The notes: generated from the letters alone by a model not told the origin. A DNA stretch of 64,000 nucleotides from Amycolatopsis camponoti (GCF_902497555.1 NZ_CABVGP010000003.1:682001-746000), one strand, 5' to 3'. Counted from the first letter of the stretch, positions 36,974 to 45,632 are shown. Program-made: numbers and translations.

Positions 36974-37050
36974 CTTGAGCGAGGCTCTGGCAAGTTTAGT
37001 CGGGCCCTCGTACGCCTCGTCAAGTCGTACTTGAGTCGACCGCACTCAAC
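36974..37050 (-). promoter_or_regulatory. dnaK promoter with HspR (HAIR) sites
   Basis: Plus-strand CTTGAGT-N7-ACTCAAC (37030-37050) matches the HAIR consensus in 13 of 14 positions. A weaker copy, CTTGAGC-N7-TGGCAAG, is at 36974-36994. On the minus strand a promoter TTGACG (37023-37018), 19-nt spacer and TAAACT (36998-36993) lies between them. HspR bound here would block polymerase. The rest of 36918-37096 holds the leader and no gene. Confidence 0.85.
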
Positions 37051-37096
37051 CTTCGTACCCAGCCTAACGAGCCGGTCCGGGTTCTTGTTCCCGGGT

Positions 37097-38542
37097 TCAG
37101 CGGCAGATCGGGCTCGGAGCGGGTGTGACACCCCTCACCAGGTACTCCACCTCCACCGCGCGGGCGCACGCCGAGTTGAACAGGCCCGTGTGGCCGTCAC
37201 CGGCACGCGTCAGCAGGGCCGAGCCGTCGATGCTCGCGGCCAGGCCGCGGGCCCAGGCCGGCGGCGTCGCCGGGTCGTGAGCGCCGCCGACCACCAGGAT
37301 CGGCGGGGCGCCGTGGACCGGGTGGGGCTGCGGCGGGTTCTTCGCCGGGACCGGCCAGCCCGTGCAGCCGCTGACGAAGTCCCAGTACTCGGAATACCGC
37401 CAGCTGTGCGGCGCCACCGCGCGGACCAGCCCGGCCAGCACCCCCATGTCCGCCGGCCCGGTGAACGGCGACGGGAAGTCGTGGCAGCCGATCGCCCGGT
37501 ACGCCCCGTAGATCGGGGACAGGAACTGGTTCCGCTCGGTGAGCCCACGGGCGTCCGGGAACTCGCCGCCGGCCGCGGCCAGCGCCTTGCCCAGCGCCGG
37601 CCACTCCTCGCGGAGGTAAAGGTGGTTGTAGACGCCCGCCGAGATCTCGTCGGCCGTCGCCGAACGGCCCAGGTCGCTCGCCCACACCGCACCGCGCGCC
37701 GCCCGGGCCACGACGTCGTCGTAGAAGCGGAGGACATCACGCCCTCGCAACGCGCAGTCGGCCGAGCCGCGGCACCAGTCCGCGAACCGGACCAGCGCGT
37801 CCTCGGTGGCCGCCGCCTCTTCGAGGATCGCCTGGCGCAGCGGCCGGGCGTGGTCGACGGCGCCGTCGAACACCATCGCCCGCACCCGGCCGGGGTGCTT
37901 CGACGCGTAGACCGCGCCCAGCTCGGTGCCGTACGACAGGCCCAGCCACGAGATCTTCGGCTCGCCGAGCGCCGCGCGGATCGTCTCGATGTCCTCGGCC
38001 GCGCTCTGCGTGTCCGCGTTCGCCAGCAACGGCCCGGTCCGGGCCACGCAGTCTTCGCCCGCCGCACGGTTGTGCGCCACCAGCGCGTCGAACCCCCGCC
38101 GGGACGACGGGAACCGGTCGAGCGCCGGATCGAACAACGTCGCCGGGTCACACGTGATGCGGGGCGTGCTGAACCAGTCGCCGCGCGGGTCGAAGCCCAC
38201 GACGTCGAAGCTCTGCCGCAGCCGCGCGAGATCCGGCGACGCCAGACCACCGAACTGCACGAACCCGACGCCGGAGCCACCCGGCCCGCCCGGGTTCACC
38301 AGCAGCGAGCCGATCCGATGCGCTTGATCGGCCGCCGGCAACCGCGCCAGCGCGAGCCGCGCCGATCCCAGCTGCGGTCGCGCGCGGTCGATCGGTACGT
38401 CGACCGTCGCGCACTCGGCCGTCGGTTCCTGCTGTGTCGCACACGCGTGCCACACCAGCGACGAAGACGCTGAAGCGACCGCCGGCACGACCCCCATGAC
38501 CACGACCGCCGCGATGACCGCGACGACCCGGCGCACGTCCAT
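37097..38542 (-). CDS. Secreted alpha/beta hydrolase, tripeptidyl aminopeptidase-like (S33)
   Basis: 481-residue exported serine peptidase-like enzyme. The signal peptide is residues 1 to about 25 (VVPAVASAS). The oxyanion motif is NPGGPGGSG, the nucleophile Ser203 is in WLGLSYGTELG, the acid is in VVGGAHDPATP and the His in RAGDGHTGLF. Six or more Cys residues suggest disulfides outside the cell. The family (SlpD/TAP-type) removes tripeptides from protein N-termini. ATG 38542 follows GGGGGAGGAAAC; the reading upstream of it lacks signal-peptide character. Confidence 0.88.
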   Translation of the reverse strand: MDVRRVVAVIAAVVVMGVVPAVASASSSLVWHACATQQEPTAECATVDVPIDRARPQLGSARLALARLPAADQAHRIGSLLVNPGGPGGSGVGFVQFGGLASPDLARLRQSFDVVGFDPRGDWFSTPRITCDPATLFDPALDRFPSSRRGFDALVAHNRAAGEDCVARTGPLLANADTQSAAEDIETIRAALGEPKISWLGLSYGTELGAVYASKHPGRVRAMVFDGAVDHARPLRQAILEEAAATEDALVRFADWCRGSADCALRGRDVLRFYDDVVARAARGAVWASDLGRSATADEISAGVYNHLYLREEWPALGKALAAAGGEFPDARGLTERNQFLSPIYGAYRAIGCHDFPSPFTGPADMGVLAGLVRAVAPHSWRYSEYWDFVSGCTGWPVPAKNPPQPHPVHGAPPILVVGGAHDPATPPAWARGLAASIDGSALLTRAGDGHTGLFNSACARAVEVEYLVRGVTPAPSPICR

Positions 38543-38609
38543 GACTTGTTTCCTCCCCCTGCACGCCGTCCTTCGGCGCACCCCATTCCTAACAGCGACC
38601 CCCGACAGT

Positions 38610-38843
38610 TCAGGAGCGGCGGCCGGTCCAGGAAGACAGGAAGAAGTCCGAGTTTCCTTGCTGCACAACGATTTCTGCCGGAGTACCGACCCAGGAAGTC
38701 ACTCGATAGTGGGAATCCGCGGCGACCGGCACCCCCTGCGCCGGCGCCACGGACCCCTCCCCCCGCGTGAATCCCACGACGCCGAACATCGCGACGGCAC
38801 CCAGCAGCGCGGCCGCCAGCACGCGCCGTTCGATCTTGCCCAT
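38610..38843 (-). CDS. Small exported protein of unknown function
   Basis: 77-residue protein: basic start (MGKIERRV), hydrophobic helix (LAAALLGAVAMFGVVGF) and a short polar tail with HYRVTSWVGTPAEIVVQQG. It may be a membrane-anchored or secreted small protein. The ATG has a GGGG site about 8 nt upstream. It lies between the peptidase and DUF4097 genes on the same strand. There is no homologue I recognise. Confidence 0.5.
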   Translation of the reverse strand: MGKIERRVLAAALLGAVAMFGVVGFTRGEGSVAPAQGVPVAADSHYRVTSWVGTPAEIVVQQGNSDFFLSSWTGRRS

Positions 38844-38871
38844 GTGAAAAGCCCCCGTAGTAAGGAAAAGG

Positions 38872-39642
38872 TCAGGCCGCGCGGACCGTGACGCTGCCGC
38901 TTTCGGTCGTGAGGTCGAGCGTGTTGGGCGCGGAGCCGTCGGTCCGGACGTCGATGTTCCGGCGCCCGCTGTCGCTGTCGCCGACGACGCGGTAAGGCCC
39001 GCCCGGCACCTCGACGTCGACGCTTCCGCTGTCCGCCTTGATCTTGACGTTGTTCGCCTGCACCAACGAAAAGTCGACGCTGCCGCTCGACGACGTCACG
39101 TCGACCGGGCCCCGCACGCCTTCGGCCTTGATGCGGCCCGAGTCGGCGTGCACCTGGACCTCGCCGACGTCCGACAGGTCGATCCCGCCGCTCTCCAGCC
39201 GCAGCTTCACCAGGCCGGGCACGTCTTCGACGCGCGCGTGCCCGGAGTCCGCCTGGACGTCCACGCTCGCCACCCCGGCGACGTCCAGCCCGCCCGAGTC
39301 CAGCCGGCCGGTCACCGGCACCCCGGCGGGGACGACGACCTCGAAGTCGACCGAGCAGTTGCTCCCGCAGTCGGTGAGCACGAGCTGGTCGCCGTCGACG
39401 CGGAAGAAGGTGTCACCGGGCTTGCTGCGCCAGTGGTAGTTGATTTTTTCGTGCACCGTCGACGGTCCCGTCCCGGTGCGGATCTTCACCGAACCCGAGT
39501 CGCCTTCCAGCTTCACGCTGCGGATCGTCTCCGAGAGGGTCTTGCTGTTGTCGAAGTCCGATCCCCAGCCCCAGCCGAACGCGGTCGCCAGGCCGACGCC
39601 GATCAGGACGATGCCACCCAGAGCCAGAAGCGGGCGCGCCAT
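38872..39642 (-). CDS. DUF4097 beta-helix protein, membrane-anchored
   Basis: 256-residue protein with an N-terminal membrane anchor (LLALGGIVLIGVGLATAFGWGWG). It is followed by a repetitive beta-solenoid of the DUF4097 type, with recurring D-S-G units (GDSGSVKI, RLDSGGLDV, QADSGHARV, HADSGRIKA, SSSGSVDF, KADSGSVDV, TESGSVTV). Such proteins are surface or periplasm-like proteins of unknown role, often linked to envelope stress. ATG 39642 follows GAGGGGAACGACC. A short upstream extension in frame is not supported. Confidence 0.85.
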   Translation of the reverse strand: MARPLLALGGIVLIGVGLATAFGWGWGSDFDNSKTLSETIRSVKLEGDSGSVKIRTGTGPSTVHEKINYHWRSKPGDTFFRVDGDQLVLTDCGSNCSVDFEVVVPAGVPVTGRLDSGGLDVAGVASVDVQADSGHARVEDVPGLVKLRLESGGIDLSDVGEVQVHADSGRIKAEGVRGPVDVTSSSGSVDFSLVQANNVKIKADSGSVDVEVPGGPYRVVGDSDSGRRNIDVRTDGSAPNTLDLTTESGSVTVRAA

Positions 39643-39773
39643 GGTCGTTCCCCTCAGTTGTTTCCTCTGCGTGAGAAACGTTATGGCCGGGTGAGGGGCG
39701 CGCACATGGGGGTAACCCCCCGAAAGACCCTGAGATCCGTCCCTGACACGCAGGGGTGGCTCGGGGGGCTTAA

Positions 39774-39785
39774 CCTGGCGCCAGG
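39774..39785. promoter_or_regulatory. 12-bp palindrome upstream of PEBP gene
   Basis: CCTGGCGCCAGG is a perfect palindrome 25 bp before the PEBP start codon. It is too short and G+C-rich to be certain; it may be an operator or chance. Confidence 0.3.
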
Positions 39786-39810
39786 CTCAGTTTCGTGATC
39801 AGGAGGATCC

Positions 39811-40344
39811 ATGCCGCAAGCACCCGGCCCGTACGAATCCCTGCCCGACGTGCCGTCCTTCACCCTCCGCAGCACCGACGTCGCCGACGGCGAAACCTTG
39901 GCCACGCCCCACCTCTCGGGCATCTTCGGCGCCGGCGGCGAGGACCGCTCGCCGCAGCTGGCCTGGGAAGGCTTCCCGGCGGAGACGAAGAGCTTCGCGG
40001 TCACGTGCTACGACCCGGACGCCCCGACCGGCAGCGGCTTCTGGCACTGGGCGGTGTTCAACATCCCGCCGTCGGTGACGGAGCTGGCCTCCGGCGCGGG
40101 CGACGGCTCAGGTCTGCCGGAAGGCGCGGTGACGCTCAAGGGCGACGGCGGCGTCAAGCAGTTCCTCGGCGCGGCGCCCCCGCCCGGCCACGGCCCGCAC
40201 CGCTATTACTTCGCGGTGCACGCGCTCGACGTCGACAAGCTGGACGTCCCGGAGGACGCGACCCCGGCGTTCCTCGGCTTCAACATGTTCGGCCACACGC
40301 TGGCTCGCGCGATGATCACGCCGGTGTACGAGAACAAGGGCTGA
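39811..40344 (+). CDS. YbhB/YbcL family PEBP-like protein
   Basis: 177-residue phosphatidylethanolamine-binding-protein fold: [40 protein letters not shown] (signature [13 protein letters not shown]) and the ligand-site region [14 protein letters not shown]. No signal peptide is seen, so it is probably cytoplasmic. The role of bacterial members is unclear. ATG 39811 follows CAGGAGGATCC. A canonical terminator with a T-tract follows the gene, and the gene appears to be transcribed alone. Confidence 0.93.
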   Translation: MPQAPGPYESLPDVPSFTLRSTDVADGETLATPHLSGIFGAGGEDRSPQLAWEGFPAETKSFAVTCYDPDAPTGSGFWHWAVFNIPPSVTELASGAGDGSGLPEGAVTLKGDGGVKQFLGAAPPPGHGPHRYYFAVHALDVDKLDVPEDATPAFLGFNMFGHTLARAMITPVYENKG

Positions 40345-40355
40345 GTTCTTTCGGG

Positions 40356-40403
40356 ACGGGCCCGGCGCTGTCGCGGATCGGCAACGGCGCCGGGCCCGTT
40401 TTT
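40356..40403 (+). terminator. Intrinsic terminator after PEBP gene
   Basis: Perfect 13-bp stem (ACGGGCCCGGCGC and complement) with an 18-nt loop, ending in TTTTT. It begins 12 nt after the stop codon. Confidence 0.9.
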
Positions 40404-40430
40404 GTCGGTGGGCGATGACACACTGCGGTC

Positions 40431-41270
40431 ATGTCACCACCGATAGCGACACCCCGGTCGAGAGCGCTGGGGTTCGGGTTGCGGAAGACGCGCCAGGAGC
40501 GCGGGTTCGGGCTGCGCCAGCTGGCCCGGGCCACCGGCGTGCACCCGGCGGAGCTGTCCAACTGGGAGCTGGGGCTGCGGGTGCCCAAGGTCGAGGAGGT
40601 CGCGCTCCTGCTCGGGCAGCTGCGGGTGGACGTGACCGAGCGGGAGCGGCTGTTCGAGCTGGCCGAGCACGCGCGGGAACCGAACTGGCTGGAGAAGGAG
40701 ATGCCGGACGCCCCGGCGATCCTCACGACGCTGGCCGAGTACGAGCGCACCGCGGTTTCGATCTTCAGCTGGCAGCCGATGGTCGTGCACGGGCTGCTGC
40801 AGACGCCGGACTACGCGCGGGCGATCCTGGCGTACGGCGGCTCTCCCGCGCAGCTGGTGGAACAGCGGCTGCGGGTGCGCAAGATCCGCCAGACGGCGAT
40901 CCGGGAGTACCGCGCGCCCGAATGCTCCTTCCTGCTCGGCGAAATCGCGCTCCGGCAGCCGATCGGAGGTCGGGAGATCCTGCTCGACCAGCTCCGGCAC
41001 CTGCTCGAGCTGCCGCGCAGACTCGCGGTGCGGATCGTCCCCTTCGGCGGCGACTTCCACCCCGGCCTCAACGGTTCCTTCGCCGTATTGGAGTACTCCG
41101 ACCTGCCCTCCATCGTCTTCCTGGACCAGCATCGCGGGAGCGCCTACATCTACGATGACGATCAGGTGGCGGACTACAAGTCGGCTGCGAAAACGATGGC
41201 GTCCCTCGCCTTGAGCGCAGATGAATCGCGCGCGTTCATCGAGGGGGTGATCACCGAACTGGAGGCCTGA
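40431..41270 (+). CDS. XRE-type regulator with DUF5753 domain
   Basis: 279-residue regulator. The N-terminal helix-turn-helix is LRKTRQERGFGLRQLARATGVHPAELSNWELG (in part GFGLRQLARATGVHPAELSN). The rest is the DUF5753 domain, with SWQPMVVHGLLQTPDYARAI and ERQL-type sequence before the AYIYDDDQVADY region. Actinomycetes encode many such regulators paired with a small DUF397 protein, here the next gene, 1 bp downstream. Targets are unknown. ATG 40431 is close to the upstream terminator and has no clear Shine-Dalgarno sequence. Confidence 0.92.
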   Translation: MSPPIATPRSRALGFGLRKTRQERGFGLRQLARATGVHPAELSNWELGLRVPKVEEVALLLGQLRVDVTERERLFELAEHAREPNWLEKEMPDAPAILTTLAEYERTAVSIFSWQPMVVHGLLQTPDYARAILAYGGSPAQLVEQRLRVRKIRQTAIREYRAPECSFLLGEIALRQPIGGREILLDQLRHLLELPRRLAVRIVPFGGDFHPGLNGSFAVLEYSDLPSIVFLDQHRGSAYIYDDDQVADYKSAAKTMASLALSADESRAFIEGVITELEA

Positions 41271-41271
41271 C

Positions 41272-41442
41272 GTGACCTGGCGGAAGTCGAGCTACAGCGG
41301 GCAAGAGGCCGATTGCGTGGAGGTTGCGCTCGCTCAGGTGGTGCGGATCCGTGACACGAAGGACCGCCCGGGCGGAACGCTCGAAATCTCCACCCGATCG
41401 TGGGACGCCTTCCTACGCCTCAGCGCAGCGACTCCGCGTTGA
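41272..41442 (+). CDS. DUF397 small protein
   Basis: 56-residue protein starting at GTG 41272, one base after the XRE stop. It begins with WRKSSYSGQEADCVEVAL, continues RIRDTKDRPGGTLEISTRSW and ends FLRLSAATPR. This is the DUF397 pattern (W-x-KSSYS, CVEV, VRDSKDP-like). DUF397 proteins act with XRE/DUF5753 partners as a toxin-antitoxin-like or regulatory pair in Streptomyces. It is easy to miss because of its size and GTG start. It overlaps the convergent GNAT gene by 23 bp. Confidence 0.88.
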   Translation: MTWRKSSYSGQEADCVEVALAQVVRIRDTKDRPGGTLEISTRSWDAFLRLSAATPR

Positions 41443-41854
41443 CGCCCTCGCGCTCCAAGTAGCGGCCCTTGGTGTGCTCACCGAAGCCGAACTGGCGGTA
41501 CAGCCCGTGCGCGTCGGCGGTGTGCAGCATCCAGCGGAAGCCCGCGCCGGGCCCGTTGTCGATCATCTCCCGCACGATCTCCTTGCCGAGACCGGTTCCC
41601 CGCGCGGAGTCGACGACGAAGACGTCGGCCAGGTACGCCGAAGACACCCCGTCGGAGAAGGCACGGGCGAAGCCGACCAGCTCGTCACCGCGGTAGGCGC
41701 CGACGACCCGCCACGACCCGTCGATCGCGGCCTCGACCTGCGCACGCGTCCGCCACCGGCCCCAGTAGGCCTCCGTCGACAAGAACTTCCACACCACGTC
41801 GAGGTCCAGCCGCGCGCGATCGTCGTCCAGCTCGTACTCACCGAAGGTCCGCAT
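41420..41854 (-). CDS. GNAT-family N-acetyltransferase
   Basis: 144-residue acetyltransferase: FLSTEAYWGRWRTRAQVEAAI at the N-terminus, motif A YLADVFVVDSARGTGLGKEIVREMI for acetyl-CoA, and GLYRQFGFGEH near the C-terminus. The substrate is unknown. It lies 27 bp after the cyanase gene on the same strand and is probably the last gene of the SMR-TetR-cyanase transcript. Confidence 0.88.
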   Translation of the reverse strand: MRTFGEYELDDDRARLDLDVVWKFLSTEAYWGRWRTRAQVEAAIDGSWRVVGAYRGDELVGFARAFSDGVSSAYLADVFVVDSARGTGLGKEIVREMIDNGPGAGFRWMLHTADAHGLYRQFGFGEHTKGRYLEREGVNAESLR

Positions 41855-41881
41855 GCCCGGAAGCTAACCCAGGCTGCTCGA

Positions 41882-42328
41882 TCAGCCCCACTGATATTTG
41901 AGGAACTTCCCGTCCATGGTGACGACGACGCGCTCGCCTCCCGGGTCTTCGCGCCGCGAGACGTCGAGCTTGAAGTTGATCGCGCTCATGATCCCGTCGC
42001 CGAACTGCTCGTGGATGAGCTCCTTGATCGTCGGCCCGTAGACCTGCAGGACCTCGTAGAAGCGGTAGATCGTCGGATCGGTGGGGACCACGTCGTCGAG
42101 GGCGCCGCGCGTGGGCTGCAGCCGCAACGCGGCTTCGGCGTCGGTGTTCAGCTCCAGGACCTGCGCGGCCTTCGCGGCCAGTTCGGCCGGCACGGGGTGC
42201 TGGCCGAGCAGCGCGGACGTCGTCCACGCGAGCGGGGCGTCGAGGGTCTCGGCGAGCTGGGCCCAGCTGAGCCCGAGGCGGGTCTTGGCGGCGAGAACGG
42301 CTTCGGCGGCTTCCTGCTTCGTCGTCAT
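41882..42328 (-). CDS. cynS: Cyanate hydratase (cyanase)
   Basis: 148-residue cyanase that converts cyanate and bicarbonate to ammonia and CO2. The catalytic residues Arg89, Glu92 and Ser115 align with R96, E99 and S122 of E. coli CynS at a constant offset. They lie in IYRFYEVLQVYGPTIKELI and FGDGIMSAINFKLDV. The N-terminal helix bundle is present. The gene follows a TetR gene by 25 bp in an SMR-TetR-cynS-GNAT cluster. There is no carbonic anhydrase or cyanate transporter alongside. Confidence 0.95.
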   Translation of the reverse strand: MTTKQEAAEAVLAAKTRLGLSWAQLAETLDAPLAWTTSALLGQHPVPAELAAKAAQVLELNTDAEAALRLQPTRGALDDVVPTDPTIYRFYEVLQVYGPTIKELIHEQFGDGIMSAINFKLDVSRREDPGGERVVVTMDGKFLKYQWG

Positions 42329-42353
42329 GCGCCGACGCTAGAGCCGGGGTGTT

Positions 42354-42914
42354 TCAACGCGGTTTCATCAGGTAGTCCACGACGGGACGCAGCTCGTCCG
42401 CGGACGGCGGCTCGTCGTCGATCAGGCCCTGGATCAGCAGCCCGTCGATGCCCGCGAGGAACACCCGGAACGCCACTTCGTCGTCGTGGCGGACCATCGA
42501 CGTCAGGACGTCCAGCCAGCGCCGCGCGGCCGGGCGCAGCTCCGGCTTCCGCGCCGCCAGCAGGTACAGCTCGTACTCGGCCATCGTCCGCCCGCGCCGC
42601 GGCCCCAAGGCCTCCGCGAGCAGGCCCGCGACCTCCGAAGCACCACGCGAACCGCGGGACCGGGCCCGGTCGATCATCCAGTAGACCTCGGTCGCCATGT
42701 CCCGGGCGCACGAGATGAGTGTCGCGATGAGCAGGTCGTCGAGCGACGAGAAGTGGTAGGTCGTGGACGTCGTCGGCACGCCGGCCTCGGCCGCGACGAT
42801 CCGGTGCGTGACGCCGGCGACGCCGTCGCGCTCGATCACCCGCAGCGTCGCCTCGATGATCTCCGCGCGCCGCTTGTCGCCGCGGGCCTTGCGGCCGTCG
42901 ACCTGCAGTTTCAC
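42354..42914 (-). CDS. TetR-family transcriptional regulator
   Basis: 186-residue repressor. The N-terminal helix-turn-helix is RRAEIIEATLRVIERDGVAGVTHRIVAAEAGVPTTSTTYHFSS (core VTHRIVAAEAGVPTTSTTYH). The C-terminal ligand-binding domain begins near residue 70. The GTG start overlaps the SMR stop (GTGA). It probably controls the SMR transporter in the same operon; the palindrome at 43323-43336 is a candidate site. The inducer is not known. Confidence 0.92.
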   Translation of the reverse strand: MKLQVDGRKARGDKRRAEIIEATLRVIERDGVAGVTHRIVAAEAGVPTTSTTYHFSSLDDLLIATLISCARDMATEVYWMIDRARSRGSRGASEVAGLLAEALGPRRGRTMAEYELYLLAARKPELRPAARRWLDVLTSMVRHDDEVAFRVFLAGIDGLLIQGLIDDEPPSADELRPVVDYLMKPR

Positions 42915-43240
42915 GTCGACGCACTCCCGATTTCGATCAGCACCACGCCACCGATGACCAACGCCAGCCCGGCGATCATCGCCGCGTTGACCGGTTCCTT
43001 CAGGAACACGACGCCGACGATCGCGACCAGGGCGACGCCGGCCGCGGCCCAGATCGCATACGCGACCCCGATCGGCAACCCCAGCTTCAGCACGTACGAC
43101 AGCGCCACGAACGCCACGGCGTACCCGGCCACGACGACGATCGACGGCCCGAGCTTGGAGAAGCCCTCGGAGAGCTTCAGCGAGACCGTCGCGGAGACCT
43201 CGGCCGCGATCGCCAGCGCGAGTAGAAGGTACGCACCCAT
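42911..43240 (-). CDS. Small multidrug resistance (SMR) efflux protein
   Basis: 109-residue four-helix transporter of the EmrE/QacE type. The conserved membrane Glu is in LALAIAAEVSATVSLK (Glu near residue 13). VAYAIWAAAGVALVAIVGVVFLKEP and the last helix are also typical. It would exchange protons for a cationic or polyaromatic drug, possibly as a homodimer. ATG 43240 has no ribosome-binding site; TAGTTT ends 8 nt upstream and suggests leaderless translation. The longer in-frame reading upstream is rejected. Confidence 0.9.
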   Translation of the reverse strand: MGAYLLLALAIAAEVSATVSLKLSEGFSKLGPSIVVVAGYAVAFVALSYVLKLGLPIGVAYAIWAAAGVALVAIVGVVFLKEPVNAAMIAGLALVIGGVVLIEIGSAST

Positions 43241-43322
43241 AGGGTGAAAACTACCTGAACGATCGTCCCGAAACAAAGAGCGACGTACACCACATCGGTG
43301 GGACTTAAGGCCACTCAACGGG

Positions 43323-43336
43323 TTACTGATCAGTAA
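43323..43336. promoter_or_regulatory. TetR/FadR-like palindrome TTACTGATCAGTAA
   Basis: Perfect 14-bp palindrome in the divergent region between the SMR gene (start 43240) and etfD (start 43419). TetR at 42.35 kb is the nearest candidate binder. A lipid-responsive regulator of the beta-oxidation gene etfD is the alternative. Confidence 0.65.
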
Positions 43337-43418
43337 GGAAGGTTAGTCTCCCGGCACCACCACTGCTTTGATCACTGCAGCATCCGACTGCAGCACCCGG
43401 ACGAAAGGCACCCGAACG

Positions 43419-45632
43419 ATGGGCGCTCTGCAACTGACGCTCGGCGGGATCTCCGTCGTGCTCGGCCTCGTCGCCTGGGGCATGTTCGCCGCGACGATCG
43501 CCCGTTTCGTGCGGGTGATCCGCCTCGGGCAGCCCGACTCGACGCGCAACGGGCCCTTTGTGCCGCGCATGAAGACGCTGATCAAGGAGTTCGCCGCGCA
43601 CACGCGGATGAACCGCAAGCGCAGCGTCGGTCCCGCGCACTGGCTCGTCATGTGGGGCTTCCTGCTCGGCTCGCTGGCCCTGTTCGAGGCCTACGGCGAA
43701 GTCTTCGTCCCGAGCTGGGGCTGGCCGATCCTCGACGACTTCCCGCCGTTCCAGCTGCTCATGGAGCTGCTCGGGGTCGGCACGATCGTCGGCATCCTGG
43801 TGCTGATGGCGATCCGCCAGCGCAACCACCCGCGCCGCGCCGACCGCCAGAGCCGCTTCCAAGGCTCCAACTTCAAGTGGGCCTACTTCATCGAGGCCGT
43901 CGTCCTGATCGAGGGCATCGGCATCATCGGCGTCCGCGCCGCGAAGGCCGCGCTCGGCGCGCACGAGACGCCGACGTGGGCCGCCTTCGTCTCGAACCCG
44001 ATCGGCGAGCTGCTGCCGGCCAGCCCGAACCTGGTCACGGTGTTCGCGTTCGTCAAGCTGATGAGCGCCACCGTCTGGCTGATCGTCGTCGCGCGCACGA
44101 TGACCATGGGCATCGCCTGGCACCGCTTCAGCGCGTTCTTCAACATCTACTTCAAGCGCGAGGCCGACGGCGGCGTCGCGCTGGGCGCCCTCAAGCCGAT
44201 GATGAGCGGCGGCAAGGTCCTCGACCTCGAGGAAGCCGACCCGGACGAGGACACCTTCGGCGTCGGCAAGATCGAGGACTTCAGCTGGAAGGGCTGGCTG
44301 GACTTCTCGACGTGCACCGAATGCGGCCGCTGCCAGGAGCAGTGCCCCGCGTGGAACACGGGCAAGCCGTTGTCGCCGAAGCTGCTCATCACGCAGCTGC
44401 GTGACCACGCCTACGCCAAGGCGCCGTACCTGATGGCCGGCGGCAAGCGCGACATGGCGGGCGACGAGGTCGGCCTGTCCGGGGACAACATGTACGCCGG
44501 CATCGACGTCCTCGCGATCGCCGAGTCGCAGAAGGCCCTGATCGGCGACGACGGCGGCGTCATCGACCCCGACGTCCTGTGGTCCTGCACCAGCTGCGGC
44601 GCCTGCGTCGAGCAGTGCCCGGTCGACATCGAGCACGTCGACCACATCGTGGACATGCGCCGCTACCAGGTGATGATCGAGTCGTCGTTCCCCAGCGAGC
44701 TGAACGGCATGTTCAAGAACCTGGAGAACAAGGGCAACCCGTGGGGCCAGAACGCCAAGGACCGGCTGGCCTGGACCGAGGACCTGGACTTCGAGGTCCC
44801 GGTGTTCGACGGCGACATGGGCGACGCCGAGTACCTGTTCTGGGTCGGCTGCGCTGGCGCTTTCGAGGACCGCGCGAAGAAGACGACCCGCGCGGTCGCC
44901 GAGCTGCTGCACATGGCCGACGTCAAGTACAAGGTGCTCGGCTCGGAGGAGTCCTGCACCGGTGACCCGGCGCGCCGAGCGGGCAACGAGTTCCTGTTCC
45001 AGATGCTGGCGCAGCAGAACGTCGAGGTCCTGAACTCGGTGTTCGAGGGACGGGAGCGCAAGGCGCGCAAGGTCGTCGTGACCTGTGCGCACTGCTTCAA
45101 CACCCTGGCCAACGAGTACCCGGAGCTGGGCGGCCAGTTCGACGTCGTGCACCACACCCAGCTGCTGAACCGCCTGGTTCGCGAGAAGCAGCTGGTGCCG
45201 GTGGCGCCGGTCGCCGAGGACGTCACCTACCACGACCCGTGCTACCTCGGCCGCCACAACAAGGTGTACGAGGCGCCGCGCGAGCTCGTCGGCGCGACCG
45301 GCGCGCGGCTGCGCGAGATGCCGCGGCACGGCGACAAGTCGATGTGCTGCGGCGCCGGCGGCGCGCGGATGTGGATGGAAGAGAAGATCGGCAAGCGGAT
45401 CAACGTCGAGCGCGTCGACGAGGCGCTCGGCACCGCGCCGTCGAAGATCGCGACCGGCTGCCCGTTCTGCAAGGTGATGCTGAACGACGGCCTCACGGCT
45501 CGCCAGGCCGACGGCGGCGCGAGCGAGAAGGTCGAGATCGTCGACGTCGCGCAGATGCTGCTCGAGTCGGTGAAGCGCAAGCCGGAGCCGAAGCCGATCG
45601 CCCTCGGAGCGCCGTCGCTCGCAGAAGAGTGA
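43419..45632 (+). CDS. etfD: Membrane iron-sulfur oxidoreductase EtfD (ETF dehydrogenase)
   Basis: 737-residue protein. The N-terminal membrane part (about residues 1-235) has five to six helices of NarI-like type. Two 4Fe-4S clusters follow (CTECGRCQEQCPAW and CTSCGACVEQCPVD). Two CCG domains come next: VGCAGAFEDRAKK with CAHCFNTL, then YHDPCYLGRHNKVYEAPR with MCCGAGGARMW and TGCPFCKVML. This layout matches Rv0338c/EtfD, which takes electrons from electron-transfer flavoprotein to the quinone pool in beta-oxidation. ATG 43419 follows AAAGG. A strong terminator follows. Confidence 0.92.
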   Translation: MGALQLTLGGISVVLGLVAWGMFAATIARFVRVIRLGQPDSTRNGPFVPRMKTLIKEFAAHTRMNRKRSVGPAHWLVMWGFLLGSLALFEAYGEVFVPSWGWPILDDFPPFQLLMELLGVGTIVGILVLMAIRQRNHPRRADRQSRFQGSNFKWAYFIEAVVLIEGIGIIGVRAAKAALGAHETPTWAAFVSNPIGELLPASPNLVTVFAFVKLMSATVWLIVVARTMTMGIAWHRFSAFFNIYFKREADGGVALGALKPMMSGGKVLDLEEADPDEDTFGVGKIEDFSWKGWLDFSTCTECGRCQEQCPAWNTGKPLSPKLLITQLRDHAYAKAPYLMAGGKRDMAGDEVGLSGDNMYAGIDVLAIAESQKALIGDDGGVIDPDVLWSCTSCGACVEQCPVDIEHVDHIVDMRRYQVMIESSFPSELNGMFKNLENKGNPWGQNAKDRLAWTEDLDFEVPVFDGDMGDAEYLFWVGCAGAFEDRAKKTTRAVAELLHMADVKYKVLGSEESCTGDPARRAGNEFLFQMLAQQNVEVLNSVFEGRERKARKVVVTCAHCFNTLANEYPELGGQFDVVHHTQLLNRLVREKQLVPVAPVAEDVTYHDPCYLGRHNKVYEAPRELVGATGARLREMPRHGDKSMCCGAGGARMWMEEKIGKRINVERVDEALGTAPSKIATGCPFCKVMLNDGLTARQADGGASEKVEIVDVAQMLLESVKRKPEPKPIALGAPSLAEE

